A stretch of DNA of 64,000 nucleotides, taken from positions 1,054,001-1,118,000 of the forward strand of contig JAALGY010000043.1 in assembly GCA_032358165.1 (NCBI GenBank), written 5' to 3'. Below the pieces are notes generated by a model. That model saw only the letters and a program-made list of their open reading frames with translations. It was not told where the DNA came from and did not search any database. This document shows, piece by piece, positions 13,132-23,124 of this stretch. The DNA comes from Diplosphaera chodatii (taxonomy: Eukaryota; Chlorophyta; Trebouxiophyceae; Prasiolales; Stichococcaceae). The first letter of the stretch is position 1; every line of letters starts with the position of its first letter. Position numbers and translations under genes: made by a program.

Positions 13132-14617
13132 TCATGCCTTGCTGGTAGCGGCGACCGCCTGCTTGTGCTGGTCTGCAAGGCCGGCCAGTGAGGTTGCATG
13201 CCAGTCCGGCACCACCTTGTCTCCCATGTCAGGCGTGCCACCAGAGCCCTAGAGCATGCACGGCTGCCTCCGTCATTTGATGCCATCAAAGGGTTTGGAG
13301 GACCACAGCATCCACGTGCGCACTCTGCAGACTGCAGCCGGCACCTGTTGGCCATGCCGCCGCTCAATCCATGCTGTTTTGAACCCCAGCGCCTTTGCTG
13401 GCCTTATATCGTGGAACTGGCTCTGCACAGTGTACAATCATAAATTGAGCAGTCGCGCAATCAGTGTCGATCTCAGGCTCGAACATGCCGGCATGACACC
13501 AATCATGTGCAGGCCAGGATGCGTATGCACCTGCGCAACATGCAGGATGTCCTTCTGCTCGACACTGTAGTCTCGCTTCAGGGTCTCCAGCGCAGTTCTG
13601 AATACCCTCGGGTCCGGCTTTGTAGCCCCGATGTCCTGTATGAGTATAACATAAAGCATCCAGACTGCAATGGCCAAGACGCAGCATACTCGGGGCCCAA
13701 CTTCATCCCCACTGATGCAAACGCCCTGGTGGGTCCTCCTTGTTGTAGCTGCCTTCATGGGCACATGTTACGTGGCCACAGCCACACCTCTGCTGTGAGG
13801 ATCAGGTCAAAGGGCTCGTGGAGCGTGGCAGCCATCTTGAGCGCTGATGATCCGCCTGCAATGCAGGACTGGCTGGGAGCTGAAGGTATGGGCTAAGCAG
13901 CGCGGATGCTACACTAGAGAGCCCTATGTGTGACCGTATGAGTAGCTACAGAGATGTGCACCGGGGTGCTTGTGCCACCTGCATTTGTCACCGCCACAAG
14001 GCGGAAGTGCTGCTTCAGGTACTGGAGTGCCTCCACCGAGTCGGGGAATGGCGGCCATTGGCCCCAGGATTCATCGAGTGAAGCATCATCGTCGGGTTGG
14101 ACCTTGGCGCCAAACTGCTGAGTGATGTCTGCCTGCATGCGGGAATGAGCCAACTCTGCCTGGCGGCCGTGTCTCAATCGTACCACGTCATCAAGCCTCA
14201 TTAGGTCAGCGTAGTTGGTGCATCAGCAGGTGTGTACACTGCAAACGCCAGGCTGACGCCCTGCAGCAGCTATCGCAGGTCGTCAACTTGCATCTACGCA
14301 CCCAAATGTGATGTAGCATGGCCGTTTGATGCATGTTCTTGTGCAAGTCTGACGCCTCGTCGTGCAGTTTCACCTCCGCCCTGGCATGTGCCTGCAGTTG
14401 GATGCTCACATGTGACATCTGGGTTGGCATACGCTGCGTACTGTTGTTCCAGGTGCATCTGGTGAGCCAATGGTGCAACCTGCAGGATCTCGTCGTCTGT
14501 GACATCTGCCTTTGCCGCTTGGAGCCTCGGCCGCATCCACTCCAGGACGCCCGTCTCGAAATCGATCAGCGTCCCTATCACATCGAACGTCAATGTGCTG
14601 AAGTCAGTGAGCGCCAT
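13132..14617 (-). CDS. HAD-superfamily hydrolase, 2-haloacid dehalogenase-like
   Basis: Rossmann-fold hydrolase of the haloacid dehalogenase superfamily. The start gives MALTDFSTLTFDVIGTLIDF, holding motif I (DVIGT) with the nucleophile aspartate. A later exon carries FPDSVEALQYLKQHFRLVAV followed by TNA (motif II). Another has DIGATKPDPRVFRTALETLK with the motif III lysine, then DILHVAQ. The next exon, about 13339-13430, continues SQFHDIRPAKALGFKTAWIE, the family's usual segment after motif IV. The last exon begins GSGGTPDMGDKVVPDW and ends AATSKA-stop. A neighbouring exon near 13790-13880 encodes the substrate-cap side. The junction between the first exon (ending near DDEILQ) and the exon containing YADLMRLDDVVRL near 14170-14205 could not be resolved with ordinary GT-AG sites. 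The substrate is unknown; haloacid dehalogenase activity is only a family label. The open frame runs upstream of the chosen ATG, so an organelle presequence cannot be excluded. Confidence 0.82.
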
Positions 14618-15961
14618 ATCTCGTGCAGGTTTGAGGCTACCGCTGCTGTCAACGCTGTGCCTTGGCTGTGACGCCTCAGGTTGTGCGGCGCCGGTGCCAG
14701 GCAAGAAGCAAGGTGCTATTGTGGGGAGACCCGTCGTCTCTGGAATCACGCATGCGCGGCAGTTCCGCCGTTGCAGCTGGGATCGAGGAGATTTCTGAGC
14801 TTGCAAACCTTCCAGATCAGCCAGGTACAAATGTGCATGGTGTTGCGTACTGCACGCCCTGCAGCAGCCAGATCCCCTGCCCTGTACTGGAGAAGTCCTT
14901 GTAATCACGAGCGTAGTGCAGGTACAGAGCAGACGATTTGTGCGCAGCACAGCTTAATGGTTGCTACACTCGTTACTCGTCTTCCTCAAGAGTGTGTGCG
15001 TGCACAGCCTTCCCTAGATGGCCACTGCCCCAGCTGGTGAAGCTCATATTGCACAGGCTGGCACGCCCTAACACACATGCGGCTGATACTCCCATCCTGC
15101 AGTGTGCTCCAAGCAGCTTGCACTGAGCCAAAACGCACTTTGGGTTGTGAATCGGGATCAGCGCCTGACGCTCATGTACCGCAGCGTCAGGATTGCACAG
15201 GGATGGCCAGTAGGGGTTGAAGGACGTGCAGCAGCGGCAGCGCGACCTGCAGGCTGCTGGAAAGATGCATCGTGATGAATTTTGACAGGTAGGTCGGGAC
15301 AAACAGCGACTGCGCTGTCGTCTGTCATGAGTTGCATGCGGGTGTCGAAAGGCAGCTGCTGATTGGGGTGAACAAGTCAAGCCTATTGGGCCGGCAATCA
15401 GCAAACCTGGTATGCCTGGTCCTGTCCAATCTGCGACCTTGGTTACCATCAGATGGCCTGGCAGATGCACAGCAACAGGCAACACAGGGTCGCGTAGCAC
15501 GCTTGCGATGCTGCCCGAGTGACGGGCTGTGTGACACTTCAGCCGTCGGCAAAACTGGCGGTCAGCCAGACGTGTCCAAGGCACTACCCGGTTTCATCGT
15601 CGAGCGGTTGCTGTTTGTTGCTGCAAAGGCCTTGTTTGCTTATTGCCAGTTGTTTCTGGAGGCTTCGGTCACCACGAAGCTGGTAGTGCTGGATTTCGTT
15701 CATGAGGCAGTCCAGGTTGTGTTGAGGTCCTGGATGGCCTAACCCCTCCGTAGTTGCTCGTTTCCAGCTGACACGTGTAGAGGCAATCGAATCGAGGCAG
15801 CTGGCCATTCAACCAGCGTCCGTTCTTCTGTCGACCATGTGCTTTGCTTCCCTTGTTGGGACGACGGCAGTCTGACACCATGTCCTAAGCAGGCATCTAT
15901 GCCACACAGATGTTTACATGTTGCAGCCAGCGTGCACGTTGTATGGTGTAGGCCCCCAGGC
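14618..15961. other. Divergent intergenic stretch, no gene recognised
   Basis: This lies between the starts of the HAD hydrolase (-) and the methyltransferase (+). Several open frames of 60-200 codons are present on both strands, but none shows family motifs or exon-like splice borders. It may hold promoters, 5' UTRs or an unrecognised 5' exon of either gene. Confidence 0.5.
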
Positions 15962-18229
15962 ATGCTGCCGCGGGCGGTGGCATGGACTGCCGTGATTGCG
16001 GTGCTCACCTTCAGCGGCGTCCTGATGCACCGGCGGCACGACCAGAATGCAAGGGCAGTGGTGGATGCCATGAGCAAAGGTAAGCATGTGCATGCACACA
16101 GCACAGGACGTGTGCAGAGCAACACCTCCTTCACTCCAACCATAGCATGGCGGCCAAATCGGCACCTCGAAATTAGGGTCAGGCACACATGGCATACACC
16201 GCATGCTACGTGCGTGTTTGTCCATGCAGGTGCCGTGTCACATCGTGCGCCGCCGAACATCCCGCAGCAGCCTGCGGCATCAGAGCTGCCGGAGATGCCT
16301 TCAGACACTCACGCAGCTGACGGCCTGACAGCAGAGCCTGAGGCACAGCCACCGGAGCCAGCAGTACCAGGCCCGCCGTCAGAGGTCGTGCACCGATTTG
16401 CGCGCTTCCATGCAGGTGTGACTCGAGAAGGCCAGCATCTGATATGCTTCAGCTGTTTTTGACCTGTGCCCTGAGGTTTGCATTGTGCTGCCCATGCTTT
16501 GTGGTGTTGTGGAGTGGTCCAGCTGCTCACAAGTGGCATGCTGTGCATCTGCAGCGGCAGACCTGGTGGCTCGCCAGCTGCAGTACGGCAGGCGCGAGGT
16601 GTTCACGATGACGCACTGCGGCGAGGGCCGCGGCATCGGCATGCGGCCGCCCAACCAGAGAGCACCGCTGTACGCAGGTGCGCCTGCTTGGCAGTGTGCC
16701 AGCACCTAGCCCCAAGCGCGGTGCAGCATCTGGCAGCGACGTTTGGCATTCCCCAGCTGCAGAAGCCACATGGCCACTATGGGCCCCTGACCTGATGCAG
16801 GCAATACCTGCGAGCCGTGGATGGCACGATTCGCCATCGTCATGCTCGACCAGCTGCTCGACACGGGTGGGTTCCGGCATCCACTGGCCCCTGTCAAGGC
16901 AAACAGGATCAAGAGTATACTGCATCACTGATGAGCACTACCTGCGCTCGCCCGCCATGCTATTTTGTCAGGGCTGTACAAAACCGTGCCATGCGGTGGC
17001 GCCGCAGGCATGAAGGCGCTGGAGTGGGGGACCGGCAGCTCCACACAGTGGACGCTGATGCGGGTGAGACACCTGACGTCCGTGGAGCACGACGCGGGGT
17101 GGGCGCCCGCGGTGAGGGACGCCATTGGCAGCGCGTACGACGAGGAGTTTCTGGCGCAGGTGCCAGCCACTTCCGGCAAGCCTGCCCTGAAATGTCTCAT
17201 GAGGTCCCCGCGGGCTTGGCAGCCCACTGCAAGCGGCGTGCTGCATGTCAGCTGGCGGACGATCTGCAACATGCTGGGGAATGTGCATGTAACACAGCAC
17301 ACCAGGTAGACATCAAGTTCCTATTTCACACAATGCTGGTCAGCACGAAGCGTGCAGTGTCGTCTGTTTGTCCACATCAGCAAACCTGGCTGGCTTGTGG
17401 CTGCGCAGCGATGGGACTCTCATGTCACCTCCCGAGGCACGCCGACGAAGGAGGACGTGGAGGAATATCAGGACCCAGCCAGCTTCAGGTGTGCTAAACT
17501 GCCTGTATGATTGCCTTGATATGGCCTGTGGAGTGCTTTTGAACCTCTGGCAAGCAAGGGTCGCGTCATGATTCACCTTGCTTTGCGTAGATTAACCATC
17601 TGTAGTGGCACCATGTTGTCATGCAGGGAGTACGCATCTGTGGGGTTCATCCCTGCAGCTGACGAGAGAAGTTTTGACTACATTGCTGTCGATGGCCGCT
17701 CACGCATGCTGTGCCTGAAGCGCGCCCTGAAGCTATTGAAGCCAGAGGTGCTGCCTTCCACCCTTTGCACTGTGACCAGCCTGAAAAGAGTCACTGCGAC
17801 AGCAGCGCTGACAGCCGGTTGGTCGAATCTGCAGGGAGGAATCCTGCTGCTGGACAACTCAGGCGAGCGCTCACACCTCATTCTCTGACTGAGCATGGCA
17901 GCGTCCCAGGACTGCTTGCAGCCAAGTAGCACATCTGTTCGTGAGGCACTTCACATGCCTGCTGCTGCTCGTGCAGATCGCTCTTGGTACACACAGCATG
18001 CTGACATTGTCCCCAGCCACTGGCTCCGTTTTGACGACCTGATGGCCTCAGAAGGTACAGCACTGCTTGCACAAAGCTGTGCAACCTGTCATCCCGACAT
18101 CCTGTCAACGGCCGTTCCTGCTGTGCGTGTGCATGTGCAACGTGGCCACACTGTATCTCATTGTCTGCACCCTTGGCAGAGCGCACGACCATATGGATGT
18201 CATGCCGAGAAGGGTTCTGTGGAAAGTGA
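15962..18229 (+). CDS. Type II membrane-anchored class I methyltransferase-like protein
   Basis: The first exon (to 16079) encodes a short basic head and one hydrophobic segment (AVAWTAVIAVLTFSGVLM), a type II signal anchor. A proline/glutamate-rich stem follows. The fourth exon reads PWMARFAIVMLDQLLDTGGF and joins in phase through KANRIKS to MKALEWGTGSSTQWTL, the S-adenosylmethionine-binding loop. Next is HLTSVEHDAGWAPAVRDAIG, with the acidic residue at the end of strand 2. Further exons give EDVEEYQDPASF, then FDYIAVDGRSRMLCLKRALK (a VDGR acidic loop), GGILLLDNSGER, and ADIVPSHWLRFDDLMASE. The last exon, from 18180, gives RTTIWMSC and ends at the stop in aagtga. This order is that of the small Methyltransf_24-like domain found in algal and plant Golgi proteins. 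The acceptor is unknown; glycan or small-molecule O-methylation is inference. An upstream in-frame ATG at 15839 is possible but lies in less gene-like sequence. Confidence 0.78.
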
Positions 18230-18848
18230 GCGGTGAAAAACATATTCGGGCTGTGCAAACTGTCACGCATGCGAAGCTGAGAGAAGATGTACAACAAACA
18301 ACAGCACAGAGACAGCATAAGGCCCGACAAGGCAAGATGAAGACTGGGATGGACCAAAAGTTTTGCGCAAGAGTACAGTGTTAGTTCGAGGGTCGGCGCA
18401 GCCTTGACATGCAAACGTGCTGGGCCTCACATGTCTTAGGTGTTATCCAGTGCTTTTAGCAGCCTGACTATGCAGTCTTACAACTCACTGCACAGGGCAG
18501 AGTGTATCAACGTGGCCCTTGCTGTGTTGAGCCAACACAGAGGGAACTAACTGTTGCTTATCAAATGTCTCAAGTCGATCTTCTCCAGCACCGTGGCACA
18601 CTGCCCACTGTGCATGCTTGCAAGTTCAATCCCGAAGTCCCTCAATACATGTACACACTGATGAATGGCGCACCAAGCGCAACAGCTATACTAAATACAT
18701 GAAGCAAATCAAAGCGTTCCTGGTACTGTGAAGGCAGTTCAGACCGTCTCATGCGCCCGCATACCTCATATTGCCCAGCTCAGCGCAACACTATGCTGGC
18801 CTGGTGGCTCAGCCTTGTCTGAACTTTCATGATATTTTCATAAGATGG
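18230..18848. other. Convergent intergenic stretch
   Basis: About 620 AT-richer bases between the methyltransferase stop and the 3' end of the first PAO-like gene. It should contain both 3' UTRs. No gene or repeat recognised. Confidence 0.55.
18478..18482 (-). terminator. Possible TGTAA poly(A) signal for the first PAO-like gene
   Basis: TTACA on the + strand, that is TGTAA on the - strand, about 370 bases beyond the stop of the first PAO-like gene. Supported by motif and orientation only. Confidence 0.25.
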
Positions 18849-21800
18849 CTACTCCTTGGCCTGGTGGTCGTACTCGACGTAGAGAAACTTCGGCACCCAG
18901 GAGTTGCAGAAGCGCCAACCCCACGCCGCCAGCACCGCCACCGCTGACAACGCCGCCGGCAGCTGCCACTGCGTCGCGAGCGGACGGCTGAGCGCCGATG
19001 CCAGCGCTGCCGCTGCCGCTGCGATGCTGACTGCTGCTGCCGCCGCACGCCCCGCTCTGAACCAGAACAGCGCCTGCACAGCAGTCCTGTTCTCGATTGC
19101 AGTTGGCATACTCAAGCTGAGTGTGTTATGTGCAGGACAACAGATGTTTTTGTCAACAACAGCAAGGTTTGCAGGCCAGCTCAGCATGTATGTCCCGGAG
19201 CCACGGCGGGGCCCGACCTGCAGGCAGGTGGGGCAGTGCTTGGTGTGCTGCTCGTAGCGGTCCAGCAGCACCGCCTTGCTGAGCGGCTGGGGCGGCGGCG
19301 GCGGGGCGCCCGGCGCCCAGGCTGGCGCGCCGTGCTGGTCCAGCCACTGCCGCCACGCCGTCACAATCCTGCGGTGAGCACACACGACACACTGTGGCAG
19401 AGCATGCGATGCTGGCATGCATCCGTACACATGCTTCAGCTGTGCGACAGTGTGACGCAAAGACGCAGTGCCGAACACAGGCAAGCAGCATCCAGGAGCA
19501 CACCTGTCCGACTCGGTGGGCATGTAGTAGCTCTTGCGCCAGGATCCGCCCGGCTGCGCCGCCTCCCGCTCTGCGATGCGCTCCTGCACATGATGCATAT
19601 ATGTCAGCCAACACATGGGTGAACTGCGTGTACTCTTCTGAGTGCATACATGATCATCTGCATGCTCGTTTCGGGTCCTACACGCGTGGCCGCATGCTGC
19701 GATCACACAACATGCAACGAGTCGGTGCGCAGGCGGGCACCTGGGTGTGCAGCAGGGCGTGGTCGCCGTCGAAGACCAGGTTGCGCTGCTGGTGGTCCAT
19801 GAACCCCGGCAGCTTCTCGCCCATCCTGCAGCCCCAAATCCCCAAAGTGAGACCCCAAATGCTCGCGACAACGCTCGCAAATGTCTCTCTGGTGCCTCTG
19901 CAAGAAGCAGGGAGTGTGCACATCTGTCCCCGAGGCACAAGCAGGCAAGCATGCACCTGGTGAACTTGTTGTCGTTGGTGCTGAACATCGTGTACGTCAC
20001 CCGCGCGCGGTTGGGGCCGGTGGGCACGCAGTGTAGGTTCATGCAGCCTGCGCAGCAGCACACAACCACCTGCTGACGCTTGCCGTTGACTGCACAAGCA
20101 GTGACTCGGGCAGGAGCCACTGCAGGGATGAGGCTTCATGATGCTGTCGTTCTTGCTGCTGCACGGTGTGCTGACCACAGGCATGGCCAACACCAGACGT
20201 TGCCGCTATGTGAGGCGAGATGACGCACTGAAGGTGCCGTCGTCCCGCGGGCTGAAGTAGCGCACGAGGCTGGGCGGCTGAAACTGGATGCACGTCTGGT
20301 TGATGCTGCTGCCAAAGGACTTGAGCTTCACGTCGAAGCTGAAGCCGCCGTTTGGCACGCTGTGCTCTGGCGGCGAGCGGCTGATCTGCGTGAACCCCGC
20401 CTCGGGCCGGTACCTGTCGAGTCCATGTCAGGAGTTGATAGTGTATACATACAATACACAAATTTCTACAAGCTGAAGCAGGGCTGATGCAGCATATGCA
20501 GTGGACCAACGTGATGTCGTCAATGATAGCTACCTGTTGCCCAGCACCGTGTGATGAGCAAATGGCACCTGCAACAACCATTCCAACGGTATGGGACACG
20601 AGGTGTAAGCTCAGGCTCAGCATGATGCACAGCCCGATGTGCAAGGATCAGCGCACGGGCAGCGAGCACGCACATGGGCTGGGTCGAGAAAGTTCTCCAC
20701 TAGGGTGGCGTAATCGTAGTGCAGGTCACGTGTGTAGGGCTTGCCAATCTTGAAGACGTGTGCATCAGCTGGCAGGGCATCCAGCTCCTGCAGAGTTCAA
20801 GCTGGAGGGTTTGAGCAAGTGATTTTGCACAACCGAGCCGAAGGCAACACAGCCACAACCCAAGCATCATTAACCTATTGTGCTGGGGGCACTCACTCTG
20901 GTGACTGCTGGCATCTTGGCTGCAGAGTCGATGAATGCAGTAGGGCCGGACTCGCCCCAGACCCACAGCATGTTCTCCGCAATCTGCAGCACCAACGCAT
21001 GCGCTTACACACAGCACATGCCTGCTTCACTGGGTCCCAAGCAGGTGCAAGTGGTTTGCAGAGGGCCTAAGTGCAATGTAGGCCAGACCTGGACTGGGAA
21101 GGACTGGACACAGGAGCGCGACGACGCGCAAGCTGTGCGCTCGATCTTCTCCTCATTGGCCTGGCAGACAGAGGGGGCACTGATCAGCTACAGCTCGTCC
21201 CTGCATTGAGCTTTTACATGTTGTCGTACGTGCTCAATGCTGAAATCGCAGCGGCAATGCTGTGGGGCTGCCCACCTGCGGGATGGCGGTGCACTTGCCC
21301 TCGCTGTCAAAGCGCCAGCCGTGGTAGGAGCACAGCAGCGTGCCGTCGCCCTCCACCCTGCCCTCTGTCCGTCGCCAGGCAGTTTGCAAGGTTGATTGTG
21401 ATGTTCAACAACACCCTGATGCGTGGAATGCCAACAGCAGGAGCTCTGTGCGTGTATGTGAAAAGAGGTGTTCCGTCCACCTGACAGCGGTGCGAGGCGA
21501 TGGGGGCAGCGGTCCTCAAATGCACGCCACTCACCCTCCCCGTCCCGCCACAGCACCTGCCAGGAGCACCGCACAGCGCAGTCGACCAGGCCGGCAGGTC
21601 CGGTGGCATGTCAGCACAGCTACCCCGCCTGCAGGCGACCGCATGGCGCGGTCCGTGCAGCCCGGATGCTGCGGCACTGCACACACATGGCGCCCACCAG
21701 TGGCTGTCCCAGCAGCTCCACAGCGTGCGGCCGCCCCGGGTCCAGGTCCGCCGCGATGGCCATCGGGTACCACTGCTTGGCCCAGTCAAAGCCCCCGCTG

Positions 21801-21907
21801 GGGGCAGCCTGCACACACAGCACACTCGTATCAGGTAGGACATATGTCTCCCGGGCCATAAGCGGCGTGGTGCAGCTGCGCCAGGATGTGCAACAGCAGG
21901 GTGACAT
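18849..21907 (-). CDS. Pheophorbide a oxygenase-like Rieske oxygenase, copy 1 (PAO/ACD1 family)
   Basis: Plastid Rieske non-haem iron oxygenase. PAO opens the macrocycle of pheophorbide a during chlorophyll breakdown; TIC55 and PTC52 are relatives. In order: FDWAKQWYPMAIAADLDPG; the Rieske [2Fe-2S] ligands in EDRCPHRLAPLS and LLCSYHGWRF (C-x-H...C-x2-H); ENMLWVWGESGPTAFIDSAA; the mononuclear iron site LVENFLDPAHV joined by a 35-base exon (20568-20534) to PFAHHTVLGNR; PPSLVRYFSPRDDG; NLHCVPTGPNRARVTYTMF; DHQQRNLVFDGDHALLHTQ; SWRKSYYMPTESDR; and LLDRYEQHTKHCPTC with the family's C-x-x-C. The last exon, 19073-18849, has two hydrophobic helices and ends YVEYDHQAKE. All metal ligands are present, so it should be active. 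At least thirteen exons. The transit-peptide exon is not identified; the given start, an in-frame ATG, is a lower bound because an acceptor-like tgtgtgcag precedes AAPSGGFDW. Tandem with a second copy 1.2 kb upstream on the same strand. Confidence 0.87.
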
Positions 21908-23124
21908 TCAAGCCCCCACAACACCACCCTGCACCTGCTCATGTGACTCGGAAGTGCGGGTCTGCTCCTGGGTGCCAGCGACATGCACATGGTTGCTGCC
22001 TGCTGCTGACACCGTTACAATGGGCCACGGGCCGCGCTGCCGATGCTTGCTTGTGTGCAGCTCGCTCTGAGCATCCCTCACGCTGTTGCGCTGCATGAGG
22101 AAGGGCCAGGTGATGGATGGTTTGTGAAGCGACGCAGTGAGCATGCACGTTCACACCCTCCACATTGCATGCCGGCACTGAGCGCTTGCCGCCATGGTCA
22201 TGACGTAGTGTCAAACACAGCAAGTACACCGCATGCCATGATGGTCATACAGGTACACTTTGTGTCTGCAAGTGCACCTGACGGACGTTGCCATTTGCCC
22301 ATTGGCGGCGGGACGTTGTGCGCGAGCTGCTGTGCCGCAAGCTGGCATCAATGGCATGTGTTGACGCTGTGCTGCCGAGGGCATGCATGACTGCAGCGAG
22401 ATTGAAAACGGTGCAACCGTGAGCGACGATCCAGGCTGTGTCTCACGCGTTCACTCCAGAGCCATCTCCGAACAAGTCTACAGCGCTACGCTGGAAGAGT
22501 CTGAACCAACCTTTGTGGTCAGAAGCCAGTTCACCGGACGCTGCACCTGACATCTGCTGCCGTACTGGCCAACGTGGTGCGTGGGTCGCCGTGATCAATC
22601 TTGGGCTGTGGAGACTTCAGTGATGACATTTTGGTCAGCATAGGTTTTGCCGAGCAATACTATCTTCTGTCTATCACCATGCTGCACGGTGCAAGCATTC
22701 ACCATCGATGTGTCCAGAGTCAGCAGTGTGCAAGAATGGCCGTGACCACTTCACCATAATATCACAACACACAGCAAGCAAGCAGGTGGCTCCCGCTGTT
22801 CAACAGCAACAAGTGATGACAGAGTGACACCGTGTATGCCTGCTGTGCCTCTCTCATGTCTGACAACCACTGCTGACATCAGCCTCATATCTTGTCTATC
22901 TACAGTTTCCGTTCTAGGAAGCAGACACCAGTGGCATGTGTGCAGGTATCAGACGGCAACATTGCATGCACAGTAAGGCGAGCACGCACTGACAGAAGAG
23001 GCGCTCCACGCCATCAAGATAGACTCTGCCGACATATCGTCCAGTGTCAGGACCGATAGAGTACAGAAATCTGATGGGTGAACCCTGGAGACAGGTTAAG
23101 CCTTGGTTGATGCACTGCCCGCAG
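21908..23124. other. Spacer between the two PAO-like genes
   Basis: About 1.2 kb. It should contain the promoter and transit-peptide exon of copy 1 (right to left) and the 3' UTR of copy 2. No exon could be placed with confidence; open frames here are short and lack family motifs. Confidence 0.5.

Noticed and set aside
14618..14950. N-terminal extension of the HAD hydrolase (open frame back to 14950)
   Set aside because: Open but of low complexity and without family similarity. MALTDF directly before motif I is the normal start; a presequence remains possible but unsupported.
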